Shown: piece after piece, positions 1-9,500 of the stretch
Layout: each line of letters begins with the position of its first letter
Position numbering within the stretch: position 1 is the first letter of the stretch
Assembly: GCA_016711045.1 (NCBI GenBank)
Contig: JADJTT010000005.1
Location: forward strand, 1-20,406
Length of the DNA stretch: 20,406 nucleotides
DNA from: Saprospirales bacterium
Lineage (GTDB): Bacteria > Bacteroidota > Bacteroidia > Chitinophagales > Saprospiraceae
Direction: 5' to 3'
The notes under the pieces: generated by a model
Database searches by the model: none
Told to the model about the DNA's origin: nothing
Seen by the model: the letters and a program-made list of their open reading frames with translations, nothing else
Translations under genes and position numbers: made by a program

Positions 1-25
1 ACAAAAACAATTAATACCATACAAG

Positions 26-464
26 ATGGTAAAAAATTAATTTTATCCTCGCCGCTAGCAACTATGTTTATGGTAGGAACAGTATTCACCGGCCGCCAGA
101 CAGCGGCTGAAAAAGAGCAAGCTGACCAGGATAGGTTAGAGGCAGCGCAAGCGACCCTTGATGCTGCGGCAGATAAACTGGCCACCGCCGAAGAATGGCG
201 GGCTTTCAAGACAGAATCTGAAGAGAAAATCAACGACATTGAAATCCGCATTGCTGAATTAAAAGAAAAGATGAAAATTCTGGCAAGATACTGGATGGGC
301 TATACGCTCAACGGATTGAAACGCTGGAACAAAAACAGGGATCTGAGAACGAAGATGGCAAATTACTGAGGAGAATCAAAGCGACCGGGAATCATTCAAG
401 CGAATTTAATCATGACATGGATGAGCTCGGGCAGGCGTTGGAAGGATTTTACAGTCGACAATAA
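26..464 (+). pseudogene. Small charged, probably coiled-coil envelope protein, frameshifted
   Basis: A protein of about 140 residues with an N-terminal hydrophobic stretch followed by a Glu/Lys/Ala-rich helical region, as in small Bacteroidota envelope proteins of unknown function. The longest open piece starts inside the hydrophobic segment (ATG at 64). A better start is the ATG at 26, which reads M-V-K-K-L-I-L if the A6 run at 31-36 is given one more A. Further shifts are needed near 270 (AAAA run), in the A-run near 333, and around 367-407. The tail then reads as an EFNHDMDELG-type segment ending at the TAA at 462-464, or at 469-471 in the neighbouring frame, which gives DFTVDNKN. A lipobox cysteine would be expected after TVFTG but the codon is CGC (Arg). 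No function can be assigned. A rho-independent terminator follows directly. Confidence 0.5.
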
Positions 465-486
465 GAACTAAGCAATAAGTCAGCTT

Positions 487-526
487 AAAAGGACGGATTG
501 GATGTCCGTCTCTTTTTAAGTTTTTT
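487..526 (+). terminator. Rho-independent terminator
   Basis: An imperfect stem pairs AAAAGGACGGA with TCCGTCTCTTTTT around a 7-base loop and is followed by further T-rich sequence. It lies just past the stop of the small protein and before the cupin gene, so it should end the first transcript. Confidence 0.65.
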
Positions 527-555
527 GAATGCCAGAAATGACCAAAAAAATAATC

Positions 556-893
556 ATGGATACCACCGAACTTGAAAAATCAAAAGCACATATACAATAG
601 AGATAATTGAATATCTCCCAAATTCTGTGGTCATCAAAACCATTCTGAAAAAATCAACCGGAAACATCAGCGTGATGTCATTTGACAGTGGAGAAGGATT
701 GACGGAAAAGACCACGCCTTTGACACCTTTACTCAAATCATCGACGGCAAGGCGGAGATCGTGATCGACGGGGAATCCAAATTCCTGTTGACGGGACAGT
801 CGATCGTAATACCTGCTCATTCGCCCAATTTTATCAAGCCAAACGGGCGGTTTTAAAATGATCCAAACCGTGATAAAAAGCGGGTACGAATAA
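556..893 (+). pseudogene. Cupin domain-containing protein, frameshifted
   Basis: Reading across three frames gives a single-domain cupin of about 112 residues. It starts MDTTELEKSKAHI and continues with IEYLPNSVVIKTILKKSTG, PFDTFTQIIDGKAEIVIDG and SIVIPAHSPNFIKPNGRFK, ending in IKSGYE. The IDGKAEI/IPAHSPN pair is the usual two-motif cupin barrel, but the first motif lacks the metal-binding His cluster, so an enzymatic role is uncertain. Three one-base indels interrupt it: a missing A near 596-597, a missing T in the T-run near 719-721, and an extra T at 851-854. Each lies in or next to a homopolymer. The start ATG at 556 was chosen because it gives the conserved-looking N-terminus. No operon partner: the terminator lies upstream and DUF1456 converges downstream. 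Confidence 0.6.
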
Positions 894-933
894 ATAAAGT
901 CCAGTGAACTCATAGGCCCGGCGGACGATTGCC

Positions 934-1396
934 TTATTCCCCCATGATACTTCACCTGCATCCCATGCAGGAAGTTTCCCAGAAACTGATCTTGGCAAGA
1001 GCGGTATTGCTTTATGCGTTGGATTGCGAAAAAAAGCGCTTATTTCGTGTTTGCTCACTTGCAAATCGACCAGCCGAAAAATATCCAGGATGTCCTCATC
1101 TCTCAGGTTCAAGGGCGATCTTCAGTTTTCTGAAAATGATATTGTTATTCAGCTCCTCTTCGGGGGCGGGTTGCGGTCCTTCTCTTATGCCGCGTTTGTC
1201 GTTGATCAATCCATTCAGGAAAATAGCCAGTTGTTTGTCGGGAAGCGGCAGACAGGCTGGATCCTCCTCCTTTTTAGCCAATCGCTGATCTGTGCGCGTG
1301 TCGCAGGGTATCCCGCCAGGCAAATAGCTCCATCATCTTCGAATCACTGAAGTCGAATGTGTAGCGGATGCGGCGGAAAATGTCGTTGTTGTTCAT
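934..1396 (-). pseudogene. DUF1456 / YehS family protein, frameshifted
   Basis: Joining minus-strand frames reconstructs a two-repeat DUF1456 protein of about 155 residues, the length of E. coli YehS. It starts MNNNDIFRRIRYTFDF and continues with AGYPATRAQISDWLKKEED, IFLNGLINDKRG, NNNIIFRKLKIAL, NLRDEDILDIFRLVD and HKQYRSCQDQFLGNFL. The duplicated NNDI-R-IRY / NNNI-KLKIAL pattern and the FLNGLI...KRG segment are characteristic. The function of the family is unknown. Five one-base indels are needed: a missing C near 1317, a missing A in the A-run near 1275-1280, an extra C near 1112, an extra A near 1010-1015, and an extra G in the C5 run at 939-943 that hides the TAA at 936-934. The gene converges on the cupin gene with a 40-base gap. 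Confidence 0.65.
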
Positions 1397-1464
1397 AATT
1401 GAGGGAGTCTTGATCTCCTGAAGATATTTATATTTTACACAAACCGATTTGCAGTCCAGTATTA

Positions 1465-2627
1465 TTACCTGCTATAAAATATCCGATCCAGTTCCGTATA
1501 ACTCAATACAGATACATCTTCTGCCAGTGGATAGCCCTTCGGTACCGGGCACACAATAAAATTCGGGCGGTGGCCAGGTCGTTCTTAGCAATGAAAAAAC
1601 CCTTGCTGGGTTTGGGGGTGGTCGAGTATTTGATTTCCACAAGCACCTCCGGGATACCACTTAGGGTTATGACCAGGTCCGCTTCGGTTCCATCGTGGGT
1701 GCGGTAAAAGTACAGGTCGGCCCGGGCAGGCAAACGAGCTGCAATTTCCTGCACAATGTAGGCTTCCCAAGAGGCGCCGAGCGCCGGATGGCTTTGCAAA
1801 TCCCGCATGGTTCCGGTACGCAGCAGCGCGTGTAATAAGCCGGTATCGCGCAGGTAAATTTTCGGGGTTTTACCAGCCTTTTGGAGGTGTTGGCATGCCA
1901 GGGTTGCAGCTGCCGGATCAGAAAAGCGGATTCAGGAAATTGAGGTAGCGCCGCACCGTTGGAGCGCTGATATCCAGGGAGTTGCCCAATGCGCTTAAAT
2001 TGAGCAACTGCCCATTGAGGTGGGCAATCATCGTCCACAAGCGCCGGATGAGCATCGGGTCGGCGCGCAAGCCCAATAGGGGAAGATCGCGTTCCAGGTA
2101 GCTGCGAATAAAATGTTCCCGCCAATCGAGGCTTTTTTCATCGGAATCTGCCAGCAAGGACGCTGGAAAGCCGCCCCGGAGCCAATGTTGGCGGTAGTCA
2201 ATGGCGCCGGGCAACTCAGGTAACGTAAATGGGTGCAACTCGAAATAGGCAACCCTTCCCGCCAGCGATTCCGACGTATCGCGGATGAGTTCCGGCGAAG
2301 CCGAGCCGAGCAGGATAAAACGCCCGGGTTGACGGTGCCGGTCGATCAAACCGCGCAATGCCGGAAAAGGGCAGGAACCCGTTGCACTTCATCAAGAATG
2401 ACCGTCTGATCCTTCAGGGGTTCAAGCAGCAAATTTGGGTTGGAAAATTGATTGAAGTCATCGGGGTTTTCAAGGTCATAATAGACCACTTCTCTGGGAA
2501 ATTGGGCTGCCAACTGTTTGACGAGGGATGTTTTGCCCACTTGACGGGGGCCAACAAGCACGACGGCAGGATTGGTTTTCACCAATTGGGATACGCTGGC
2601 TTCCGCTATTCTGGTAAAGTATAACAT
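1465..2627 (-). pseudogene. AAA ATPase with DUF4143 domain, frameshifted
   Basis: The reconstructed protein is about 387 residues, the usual length of AAA_14/DUF4143 ATPases. The N-terminus MLYFTRIAEASVSQLVK is followed by a Walker A motif VGPRQVGKTSL, Walker B VILDEVQRVPALF, and a sensor-like segment GRFILLGSASPEL. A middle winged-helix-like part (LSALGNSLDISAPTVRRYLNFL) follows. The C-terminal DUF4143 domain holds the nuclease-like THDGTEADLVI and VEIKYSTTP motifs (D...E-K), then GYPLAEDV. Four one-base deletions break it: near 2363 (one C short), 1933 (one G short), 1864-1867 (one C short) and 1558-1561 (one T short). All are in homopolymers and each moves the frame the same way. With them corrected the gene ends at the TAA 1467-1465. 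Such ATPases are common, often mobile, accessory genes of unknown role, some associated with toxin-antitoxin-like or defence functions. Confidence 0.75.
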
Positions 2628-2633
2628 TTTTGA

Positions 2634-2665
2634 CCGTAAATTTAAATATTTATTTTAATTTACGG
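2634..2665. repeat. Perfect 9-bp inverted repeat upstream of the ATPase
   Basis: CCGTAAATT at 2634-2642 is mirrored exactly by AATTTACGG at 2657-2665 around a 14-base AT-only spacer. The pairing extends further with one mismatch. It ends 6 bases upstream of the ATPase start codon (2627), so it lies in the leader or promoter. It may be an operator or an RNA hairpin. It is not followed by a T-tract on the minus strand, so it is not a terminator for that strand. Confidence 0.6.
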
Positions 2666-3246
2666 GGTTTAATGCGGTATTCCTGTTTACGGCCTTAACA
2701 AAACCCTCCTGAAAAGCACCGAGCTGTATATCTTTTTATTTCGTTAGCGGTTTGGATCTGCCTGACTATTTACTGGATCCAACCTAAAACCCCGTTAAAA
2801 AGACCTTTTTGAAATTCCACAAATTCCATTCCGGTATACCAGCACCAAATCCAGGAAAGAAGGGCATAAATGAGTACATGGGTCAGGAGAAATGCTTAGC
2901 GCCCTGACGGATACCAAGGGCTCTGCCGTCAGGAACTGGCGAGTTAAAGGGCCTTTCAGGGAGTATGCAGATCCTAATAGAGGAGGGACAGCACTTTTAT
3001 GAATTTGACTATTCGATAGCGTGAGTGCAAAAGGAAAGGGTTCATCGGTTGGAAAGGAATCGAGCCACATGTAGTCGACGGGAAAGGAATAACTAGGGAG
3101 TTGCTTGTCAGCCTCTTTCCCATATTAGACAGGTCAAAAATGCCGCCCGTCGGTTTTTTTATCCTTTGAAAATTGAAGCTTGTATTTTTAATCCTACCCA
3201 ATTGACACCCATCTTTCTTCCTATTTTTCGAGTAAATGACGGGCAC
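2666..3246. other. Gene-poor stretch with alternative hairpins
   Basis: About 580 bases without a recognisable gene. The only long open frame (minus strand, 3070-2795, 91 codons) resembles nothing I know and has no convincing start context. Within it, GTCAGG (2882-2887), CCTGACGG (2903-2910) and CCGTCAGG (2926-2933) form two mutually exclusive stems. The stretch may hold a decayed gene, an unrecognised noncoding RNA, or the leader of the DUF4386 gene. Confidence 0.4.
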
Positions 3247-4017
3247 ATGGCTATGTTTGCAGACAAAATTGCTCCACAAACTTACGCGCGCATCGGCGGG
3301 ATCCTCTATCTATTCATTATCGTCGCCGCCGGCTTCGGTGAAATATTCGTGCGGGGCAGCCTCATCGTATGGGGCGACCCTGCCGCTACCGCCGGCAATA
3401 TACAGGGTTCCGAGACGTTATTCCGGTTGGGGTTGGCAGGAGAAATGCTCACGGTGGTGTGCGATATTTCGTTGGCGATGATCTTGTATGTGCTGCTCAA
3501 GCCGGTGCACCGGAACGTGGCATTGGTGGCTGCGTTTTTCAGACTATCGTTCATCAGCATCTATGGCGTGACTAAGTTGTTTGAAATCGCCGCACTGGTT
3601 GCTTTAGGGCGAGGGGGCTCCCAAACGGTCTTTGAACCCGGGCAATTGTATGAATTGGCGTACATGTCGCTCCAGGTGCATAGCCTGGGATATGGCGTCA
3701 GCCTGCTGCTGTTCGGTTGCTGCTGTATCTTGTTCGGTCACCTGATACACAGGTCGGGGTACTTGCCCAAAACCATTGGCATACTGCTGGTCATCGGTGG
3801 CTGGGGTTATGTCGTTTTTAGTTTAGCGCAGATACTGGCCCCTGCTTTCGCCGGAAAATACCTTTTTCCCTGGATCATTATGCCTGCTTTCCTTGCGGAA
3901 TTAGGACTCGCCCTGTGGTTGCTCATAAAAGGGGTCAATGTGCAGAAATGGGAAGAAAGGGTGCGCGGCGACGCGCTCACTTCTCAATCTATAACAGGAG
4001 ATGGCCTGGCTTTTTGA
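3247..4017 (+). CDS. DUF4386 family integral membrane protein
   Basis: A 256-residue protein with about six hydrophobic segments, opening with ARIGGILYLFIIVAAGFGEI, which is the typical first helix of the DUF4386 family. Later hallmarks are FRLGLAGEMLTVVCDISLAM, a loop with FRLSFISIYGV, the region around HSLGYGVSLLLFGCCCILFG, and a final pair of helices around FLAELGLALWLLIKGV. The family is of unknown function. The open frame extends upstream to 3166, but the ATG at 3247 (or 3253) places the cytoplasmic N-terminus just ahead of helix 1, as in relatives. The frame is intact. The gene converges on the Crp-like gene with a 12-base gap and has no obvious partner. Confidence 0.75.
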   Translation: MAMFADKIAPQTYARIGGILYLFIIVAAGFGEIFVRGSLIVWGDPAATAGNIQGSETLFRLGLAGEMLTVVCDISLAMILYVLLKPVHRNVALVAAFFRLSFISIYGVTKLFEIAALVALGRGGSQTVFEPGQLYELAYMSLQVHSLGYGVSLLLFGCCCILFGHLIHRSGYLPKTIGILLVIGGWGYVVFSLAQILAPAFAGKYLFPWIIMPAFLAELGLALWLLIKGVNVQKWEERVRGDALTSQSITGDGLAF

Positions 4018-4029
4018 AATTAACCAACT

Positions 4030-4512
4030 CTAATTACGAAGGAAGGCTGGCGCCCAACTTATGATCCAGCTCACAACTTCCCTTTCGGCACGATAAAAGG
4101 CATCAACCATCATTACTCTATATCCAAACATTTCAAGGTCTTTATAATTGTCCAGGTGCTCAAACATTCCCTTCTTATTGAATGCTAAAAAACTCGCTTG
4201 TGGGGAAATAACCTGAAAAGAATGAAATGCTTTGTCGTCTAAGGTTCGCATAAGGGTAGGAGTGACAGCCATACCTTTTTGAAAAAAGTTAGTGGTGATA
4301 TCCTTTCCATTACTATCAATCAGGTAGGACCTTAATATCCCATCAAGTACAACTAACTCTGAGAATACTATCTGATTTTCTTTTTCAATAATATCCTCAT
4401 TTTTAAACTGCCTTATCCGGGTGTGTTCAGCTAAGGCAGTTGCTGTCACTTCGCTTATTTGGTGGTACAGGCTAAGTGATTTTCTTATTTTTTCCTGTAT
4501 TGACGCATTCAT
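4030..4512 (-). CDS. Crp/Fnr-like cyclic-nucleotide-binding-domain protein lacking its HTH
   Basis: A 160-residue protein matching the N-terminal effector domain of Bacteroidota Crp/Fnr regulators: an opening helix (SLYHQISEVTATALAEH), the strand region IRQFKNEDIIEKENQ, then LVVLDGILRSYLIDSNGKDITTNFFQKG, which is the usual beta-roll signature, and a dimer-helix region ending FYRAERE. Full-length members run to about 190 residues and end in a DNA-binding helix-turn-helix. Here the frame runs through a non-matching tail (VVSWIISWAPAFLRN) and stops, and no other frame downstream restores the HTH before the DUF4386 gene. It is therefore probably truncated and unable to bind DNA itself. An unrecognised rearrangement at the 4017-4060 junction is one explanation. 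The start ATG at 4512 is the first in frame and fits the family. Confidence 0.65.
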   Translation of the reverse strand: MNASIQEKIRKSLSLYHQISEVTATALAEHTRIRQFKNEDIIEKENQIVFSELVVLDGILRSYLIDSNGKDITTNFFQKGMAVTPTLMRTLDDKAFHSFQVISPQASFLAFNKKGMFEHLDNYKDLEMFGYRVMMVDAFYRAEREVVSWIISWAPAFLRN

Positions 4513-4538
4513 TTTATTTCATTGCCAGTTTGATGTGG

Positions 4539-6161
4539 TTACTTTTTGAAAACCTCTTTGATTAACGACCCTGTACAGCCGGAAGGTACGGAGATCTTCA
4601 GCAACTCGCAGATAGTCGGGGCTATATCCTCGATCCAGATCCGATCGTAATCGTCCTTTGAGGCAATATGCCACCCCAGGAAAATGACAGGCACGTGGGT
4701 GTCGTACGCATACGAGGTGCCGTGCGTGGTACCGCCTTTCTCGTAGTATTCCCCGAACCAGCCGGGATATAGCTGTACATACAGATCGCCGCTTCTCGAG
4801 GGCATGACGCCCTTTTGGATCTTTTCACAAATGCGGGGATCGGTAGGGCAGCTGCTGAAATCCTTCAGCGACATGATGCCGTAGACGCCCGGAAAATCTG
4901 TCGCATAGGCCTTGATCTCCGTCACGAGCTTTTGCTCATCCACGGGGAGCGGCCTGGTGAAATAGACCTGTTCGTTGATGAAATATTCGATCGGGTCAGT
5001 CTTGAACTTCTTGACCAAATCTTTGCGCAACCCCTCTTCAAAGGCAGCCGCTTGGAAATATCCGGCGGGTGGATTCAGGTAACCCGCCACATCGGCGGCG
5101 CCATGGTCGGCCGTCAGGAACAATACAATCCTGTCGAGCCCGACGGTTTGATCGAGGTAATCGAGGAAGTCGCCCAATTCGCGGTCGAGGCGCAGATAGA
5201 TATCCTGGATCTCGACGCTTTGCGGACCAAACTGGTGCCCGACATAGTCGGGTGATGAAAAGCTGACTGCCAGCAGGTCGGGGATGGAGTCCATTCCCAT
5301 CTGCTCGCCTTCGATGGCGGCCTTGGCAAATTCGATGGTCAGGGTATTGCCATATGGTGTGGAAGGCAATACGCCATATTGCATATGGCCGCTTCCCATC
5401 CCGCTGAGCGCCCGGAGGTCATAGGGGAATACAGCCTTTGCCGTGCCGGGGAAAGGCTGTTCGAAAGGCCGGTCGTCGGGCAAACTCTCATCGTAGCGAT
5501 CCATGGGCAGCAGGGGCGTCCATGTTTGTGCGAGGTACTGGTCCGGCAGGTGGCGGTCATTGAACTGAACGACCCAGCCAGGCAAGCTATCCATGTAGAA
5601 GTCACTGGTGATGAAATGGCCGTAGGTCCTGTCGAACCAGTAAGCGCCGTCGTTCAGGAACCCTGCAGGCAGGATCGCGCTTCGGTCTTTAATGGCGATA
5701 CCGATGGTCTTTGATCGGCGGTTGGTAGCCAGTTCAAGTTGGTCGGTAATAGTAGTGGCCTTCAGCCGCCGGGGAGACATTTTTCCTTCCACCGAAGTAG
5801 AGCCTACAGTATTGGCTTTCTGATCTTCGACACAGTAAACCCTTGCCTTTTCCTCGCGGGCATACCATTCGTTCCCGACGATCCCGTTCAGCGCAGGGCT
5901 GGAGCCTGTATAAATGCTGCTGTGTCCCGGACCTGTAAAAGTGGGGGCATATTGATAATGGGCATCGTGCATGACACAACCATCGCGTAAGAGCCGCTTG
6001 AAACCGGTTTCGCTCAGGTCGTCCCAATATCGGTAAAGGTAGTCGTAGCGCATCTGGTCGATGATGATGCCCACGACGAGGCGGGGCTGTTCTTGCCCTG
6101 ATGCCAGGGTCGAATAAATGAACAGGAAAAGCAGAAATGGAATGGATCTGATAGAGCGCAT
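4539..6161 (-). CDS. pafA: PafA-type alkaline phosphatase, periplasmic
   Basis: A 540-residue alkaline-phosphatase-superfamily enzyme that hydrolyses phosphate monoesters in the periplasm. With the ATG at 6161, the protein starts MRSIRSIPFLLFLFIYS, a clean signal peptide ending near ASGQ. A GTG 27 bases upstream (6188) is an alternative. Visible active-site residues by this numbering: Asp35 (IIIDQMR), nucleophile Thr76 (PTFTGPGH), Asn97 (VGNEWYAR), Lys158 and Arg160 (IKDR, the PafA phosphate-contact pair), Asp305 and His309 (SPDYVGH), Asp352-His353 (TADHG) and His480 (GTTHGT). The Thr nucleophile plus the Asn/Lys-x-Arg set separates PafA from diesterases of the NPP type. The frame is intact. 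PafA enzymes are known for activity that phosphate does not inhibit. The position next to a putative phosphonate locus suggests a shared role in phosphorus supply, which is inference. Confidence 0.9.
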   Translation of the reverse strand: MRSIRSIPFLLFLFIYSTLASGQEQPRLVVGIIIDQMRYDYLYRYWDDLSETGFKRLLRDGCVMHDAHYQYAPTFTGPGHSSIYTGSSPALNGIVGNEWYAREEKARVYCVEDQKANTVGSTSVEGKMSPRRLKATTITDQLELATNRRSKTIGIAIKDRSAILPAGFLNDGAYWFDRTYGHFITSDFYMDSLPGWVVQFNDRHLPDQYLAQTWTPLLPMDRYDESLPDDRPFEQPFPGTAKAVFPYDLRALSGMGSGHMQYGVLPSTPYGNTLTIEFAKAAIEGEQMGMDSIPDLLAVSFSSPDYVGHQFGPQSVEIQDIYLRLDRELGDFLDYLDQTVGLDRIVLFLTADHGAADVAGYLNPPAGYFQAAAFEEGLRKDLVKKFKTDPIEYFINEQVYFTRPLPVDEQKLVTEIKAYATDFPGVYGIMSLKDFSSCPTDPRICEKIQKGVMPSRSGDLYVQLYPGWFGEYYEKGGTTHGTSYAYDTHVPVIFLGWHIASKDDYDRIWIEDIAPTICELLKISVPSGCTGSLIKEVFKK

Positions 6162-6406
6162 GGCGTAGCTTTTAGAAGATTTTCTCACAGTCTTTCTCGC
6201 TGAGTAAGGTAAATAGTTTGGATTAAACCAAAGGTTAATGGAGATGAAATTAATGTTAAGACCCAGGACCGGGGTGTTTTGAATAGAGTAGATGACCTGA
6301 TCTAGTTTTTTGGGTAGAGGTCATTCCAATTACGGAAAAAATGCGGCGATTGTCGTTATTATTTACAAATTCTTCAACAATTCTTAATGGGAAGATCCAT
6401 TCTGAA

Positions 6407-6429
6407 TTTGCCCAAGTTTCCAACCTTTG
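6407..6429 (+). promoter_or_regulatory. Possible susC promoter
   Basis: AACCTTTG at 6422-6429 is one base from the Bacteroidota -7 consensus TAnnTTTG. TTTG at 6407-6410 could be a -33 element, but the spacing is shorter than usual. It would start a transcript carrying the hairpin at 6445-6472. Weak support. The rest of the 6162-6509 gap shows nothing else I can name. Confidence 0.25.
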
Positions 6430-6444
6430 AGGTAAAATTAAAAA

Positions 6445-6472
6445 GGAGCTGAAGCCCGAAGGCCTCAACTCC
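6445..6472. promoter_or_regulatory. 12-bp leader hairpin upstream of susC
   Basis: GGAGCTGAAGCC and GGCCTCAACTCC pair with two mismatches around a CGAA loop. On the plus strand it lies 37 bases before the susC start, in the expected 5' leader. On the minus strand the stem is followed by TTTTTAATTTTA, so it would work as a rho-independent terminator reading toward pafA, insulating pafA from minus-strand read-through. Confidence 0.5.
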
Positions 6473-6509
6473 AAATGATTTAATTATTAATTAAAACTAC
6501 AACAAAACT

Positions 6510-9500
6510 ATGTTTCAATCTCGTCTCTTCCAAATCGGAGGCGCCGGCAGGGTGTTTTTATTCCTGCTTTTTTCATTTCTTACCGCCTCTTTTCCCTTGC
6601 ATGCTCAGATGCAAATGAGCGTTTCCGGGCTTGTCCGGGACGCCGAAACTCAGGAAACACTGCTTGGGGTCAATGTCACCGTTAAAGGACAAACTTCGGG
6701 TACGGTTTCGGATCTGGATGGCCGTTATTCAGTCCAGTCTGGAGCCAATGACGTGCTCATTTTCTCTTATGTGGGCTATGAAACCCTGGAGGTACCCGTC
6801 GACGCTCGTTCCACGGTTGACGTGTTGCTCAGCGTAGACCGGGTCAATCTCAGGGAGATTACAGTAACTGCATTGGGCATCAGCCGTGAAAAAAAATCAC
6901 TCGGCTATGCCGTTCAGGAAGTAGGGGGCGATGCACTTGACAAAGCCCGTGAAACAAACGTGGTCAGCTCTCTCGCAGGAAAAGTGGCCGGGGTAACTAT
7001 CGTCAACAACCCCTCCGGCATCGGTAGTTCTGCCCGTGTGAGCATTCGTGGGGAACGCTCGCTGAACATCAACAACAATCAGCCGCTCTTTGTCGTAGAC
7101 GGCGTGCCGATCAGCAATCAATTCGTCGGCTCCTCCGGGAAAAGCAACCAGGATGTCGACTATGGAAACGGAGCTGGTTTAATCAATCCTGACGACATTG
7201 AGACGATCACCGTTTTGAAAGGCGCCAACGCTGCGGCCCTCTACGGATCGCGCGCCAACAACGGAGTCATCCTGATCACGACCAAGACCGGAAAAGGTAC
7301 AAAAGGACTGGGGTTTCCGTTAACTCAACCGTTTCTTTTGAAACTCCGCTCCGCTTGCCGGAATACCAAAACGTTTATGGCCAGGGCCTGAACGGCGAGT
7401 TCGAATTCGTCGACGGAAACGGAGGCGGCAACAAAGACGGGGTTGACGAAAGCTGGGGACCCGCCTTCTCCGACAACCTGTCTATTTCGCAATTTGACAG
7501 CCCGACTACCAACGGTTTCCGCGGTGGCGATATCGGCAATACCAACACGCAGATCGGTCCGGTCGACCTGCCGGCTCAGTTGGATGCACGGGGTGCGATC
7601 CAGGCAACGCCCTGGAATGCACAATCAAATAACATACGCGATTTCTTTGAAACGGGGGTGACCCAAACCCATAACTTCGCCATTACAGGCGCCAATGACG
7701 CAGGCGACTTCCGTCTTTCCTACACCTACCTCGATCAAAAAGGGACCGTACCAAATACCGGCCTGACCCGGAACACGCTTTCCTTTTCGGGCGGCTACAA
7801 CCTGACTTCCCGTTTCAAGGCCCGCGCTGTAGTCAATTACATCAAAAACTTCAGCAATAACCGCCCCAACCTGAGTTATGGTACGGAAAACATCATGTAC
7901 CTGTTCAACTGCTGGCTCGGCCGCTCCGTCAATATGGCCTCACTTCGCAACTACTGGATGGCCGGCCGCGAAGGACTCAACCAGTTCAACTTCAATTACA
8001 ACTACCACGATAACCCCTATTTCAACGTCTACGAAAACACCAACAGCCAGGACATCGACCGTATCTACGGCCACGTGGCGCTGACCTACGACTTTACCGA
8101 CAACCTTAGCCTTATGGTGCGCACCGGCACCGATGTGAGCAATGACTTCCGGGCCCGCCGTCGCGCATACAGCACCCAGCGTTTCCCACTGGGCAGCTAC
8201 CGGGAAGAAAAGGTCTTCTTCGAAGAGACCAACTCCGATTTCCTCCTTTCATACAACAAAGCCGGTTTGGGCCCTATTGATCTCAACCTGGGTCTGGGTG
8301 GTAACCTGATGCTCCAGCGCAGCCGCTACTCCGACGTGTTTGCACCACAGCTGGCCGTACCGGGCGTATACAATCTGTCCAATTCCCGCGTAGCCCTGCA
8401 ATCGGCTGCTTTCTACAATGAAAAGCGCATCCACAGCCTCTACGCTACGGCGCAGCTTGGCTATAACAACTACCTGTACCTCGACCTGTCTGCCCGCAAT
8501 GACTGGTCGAGCACGCTGCCTTCCGACTCGCGCAGCTACCTGTACTATGCCGCCAACCTAAGCGCCGTTGTCTCTGAAATGCTGAACCTCAGCTCCCAAA
8601 GTGCGCTCTCCTTCGCAAAGATCCGCTTCGGGGTAGCTCAGGTGGGCAACGATACCGATCCGTACCAACTCCAGGCTATTTATTCCGCCCAAACCGCGGT
8701 GAAAGGCGCTCCCGCCTACGGTGAATCCAATGTGCTGGTCAACCCCGATCTCAAGCCAGAAATCTCTTCCTCCATCGAAACGGGCGTTGATATCCGCTTT
8801 TTCAACAACCGCATCGGATTGGATGTAACCTACTATAATACCCGCAGCCGCAACCAAATCCTGCCGATCCCGCTTTCCAATACCACCGGCTACGATGCCC
8901 GTATCATCAACGCCGGTCTGATCGAAAACTACGGCCTCGAGATCGCTTTGGCCGCCACCCCGGTCAAAAGCCGTAATTTTTCCTGGGACCTCGGCATCAA
9001 CTGGTCGCGCAACCGCAGCAAGGTGCTGGAACTCTATACCGACCCGGAATCCGGCCAGGAGATCAATAACTACGTATTGGCCTCCCGCTACATCACTGTA
9101 GAAGCAAGGGTAGGCGAGCAAATGGGCTCGATGTACGCCATCGGTTTCGAACGCGTCAGCGATGATCCAAACGCCAGATTCTATGACCCTACCGGTCAAT
9201 TTGTCGGCCAAATCGTCTACACCGCACAGGGTAAACCCGAGCGCACGACGAGCCGTGTCCTGCTGGGCAATTACAACCCCGACTGGTTAGTCGGTATCAA
9301 CAACACGATCAGCTTCAAAGGCATCTCCCTCGGTTTTCTCTTCGACATCCGGATGGGAGGGGATGTATATTCCCATACCCAAACGGTAGGCCGGGAAGGT
9401 GGTCAGATCATCGAAACCCTGGAAGGTCGCGATAACGGCTACGATCTCTCTCTCGACGGAAACGGCGTCATCGGGGAAGGTGTAGTTGCAATCTACGACG

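Noticed and set aside
2795..3070. 91-codon minus-strand frame as a real gene
   Set aside because: Unrecognisable composition, and it spans the inverted repeats at 2903-2933. Kept only as part of an unexplained stretch.
3130..3172. Terminator at the CCGCCCGTCGG-T7 segment
   Set aside because: The possible stem is only three base pairs, too weak to call despite the T-tract.
4815..5255. 146-codon plus-strand frame opposite pafA
   Set aside because: It is the antisense shadow of a well-conserved gene with visible active-site motifs, has no recognisable domain and has no start context of its own.
7300..7400. Programmed ribosomal frameshifting in susC
   Set aside because: No slippery heptamer with downstream structure, and the same kind of one-base homopolymer change recurs in at least eight unrelated genes, so error explains it better.
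8558..9211. 217-codon minus-strand frame inside susC
   Set aside because: Shadow of the SusC barrel; no domain or signal features.
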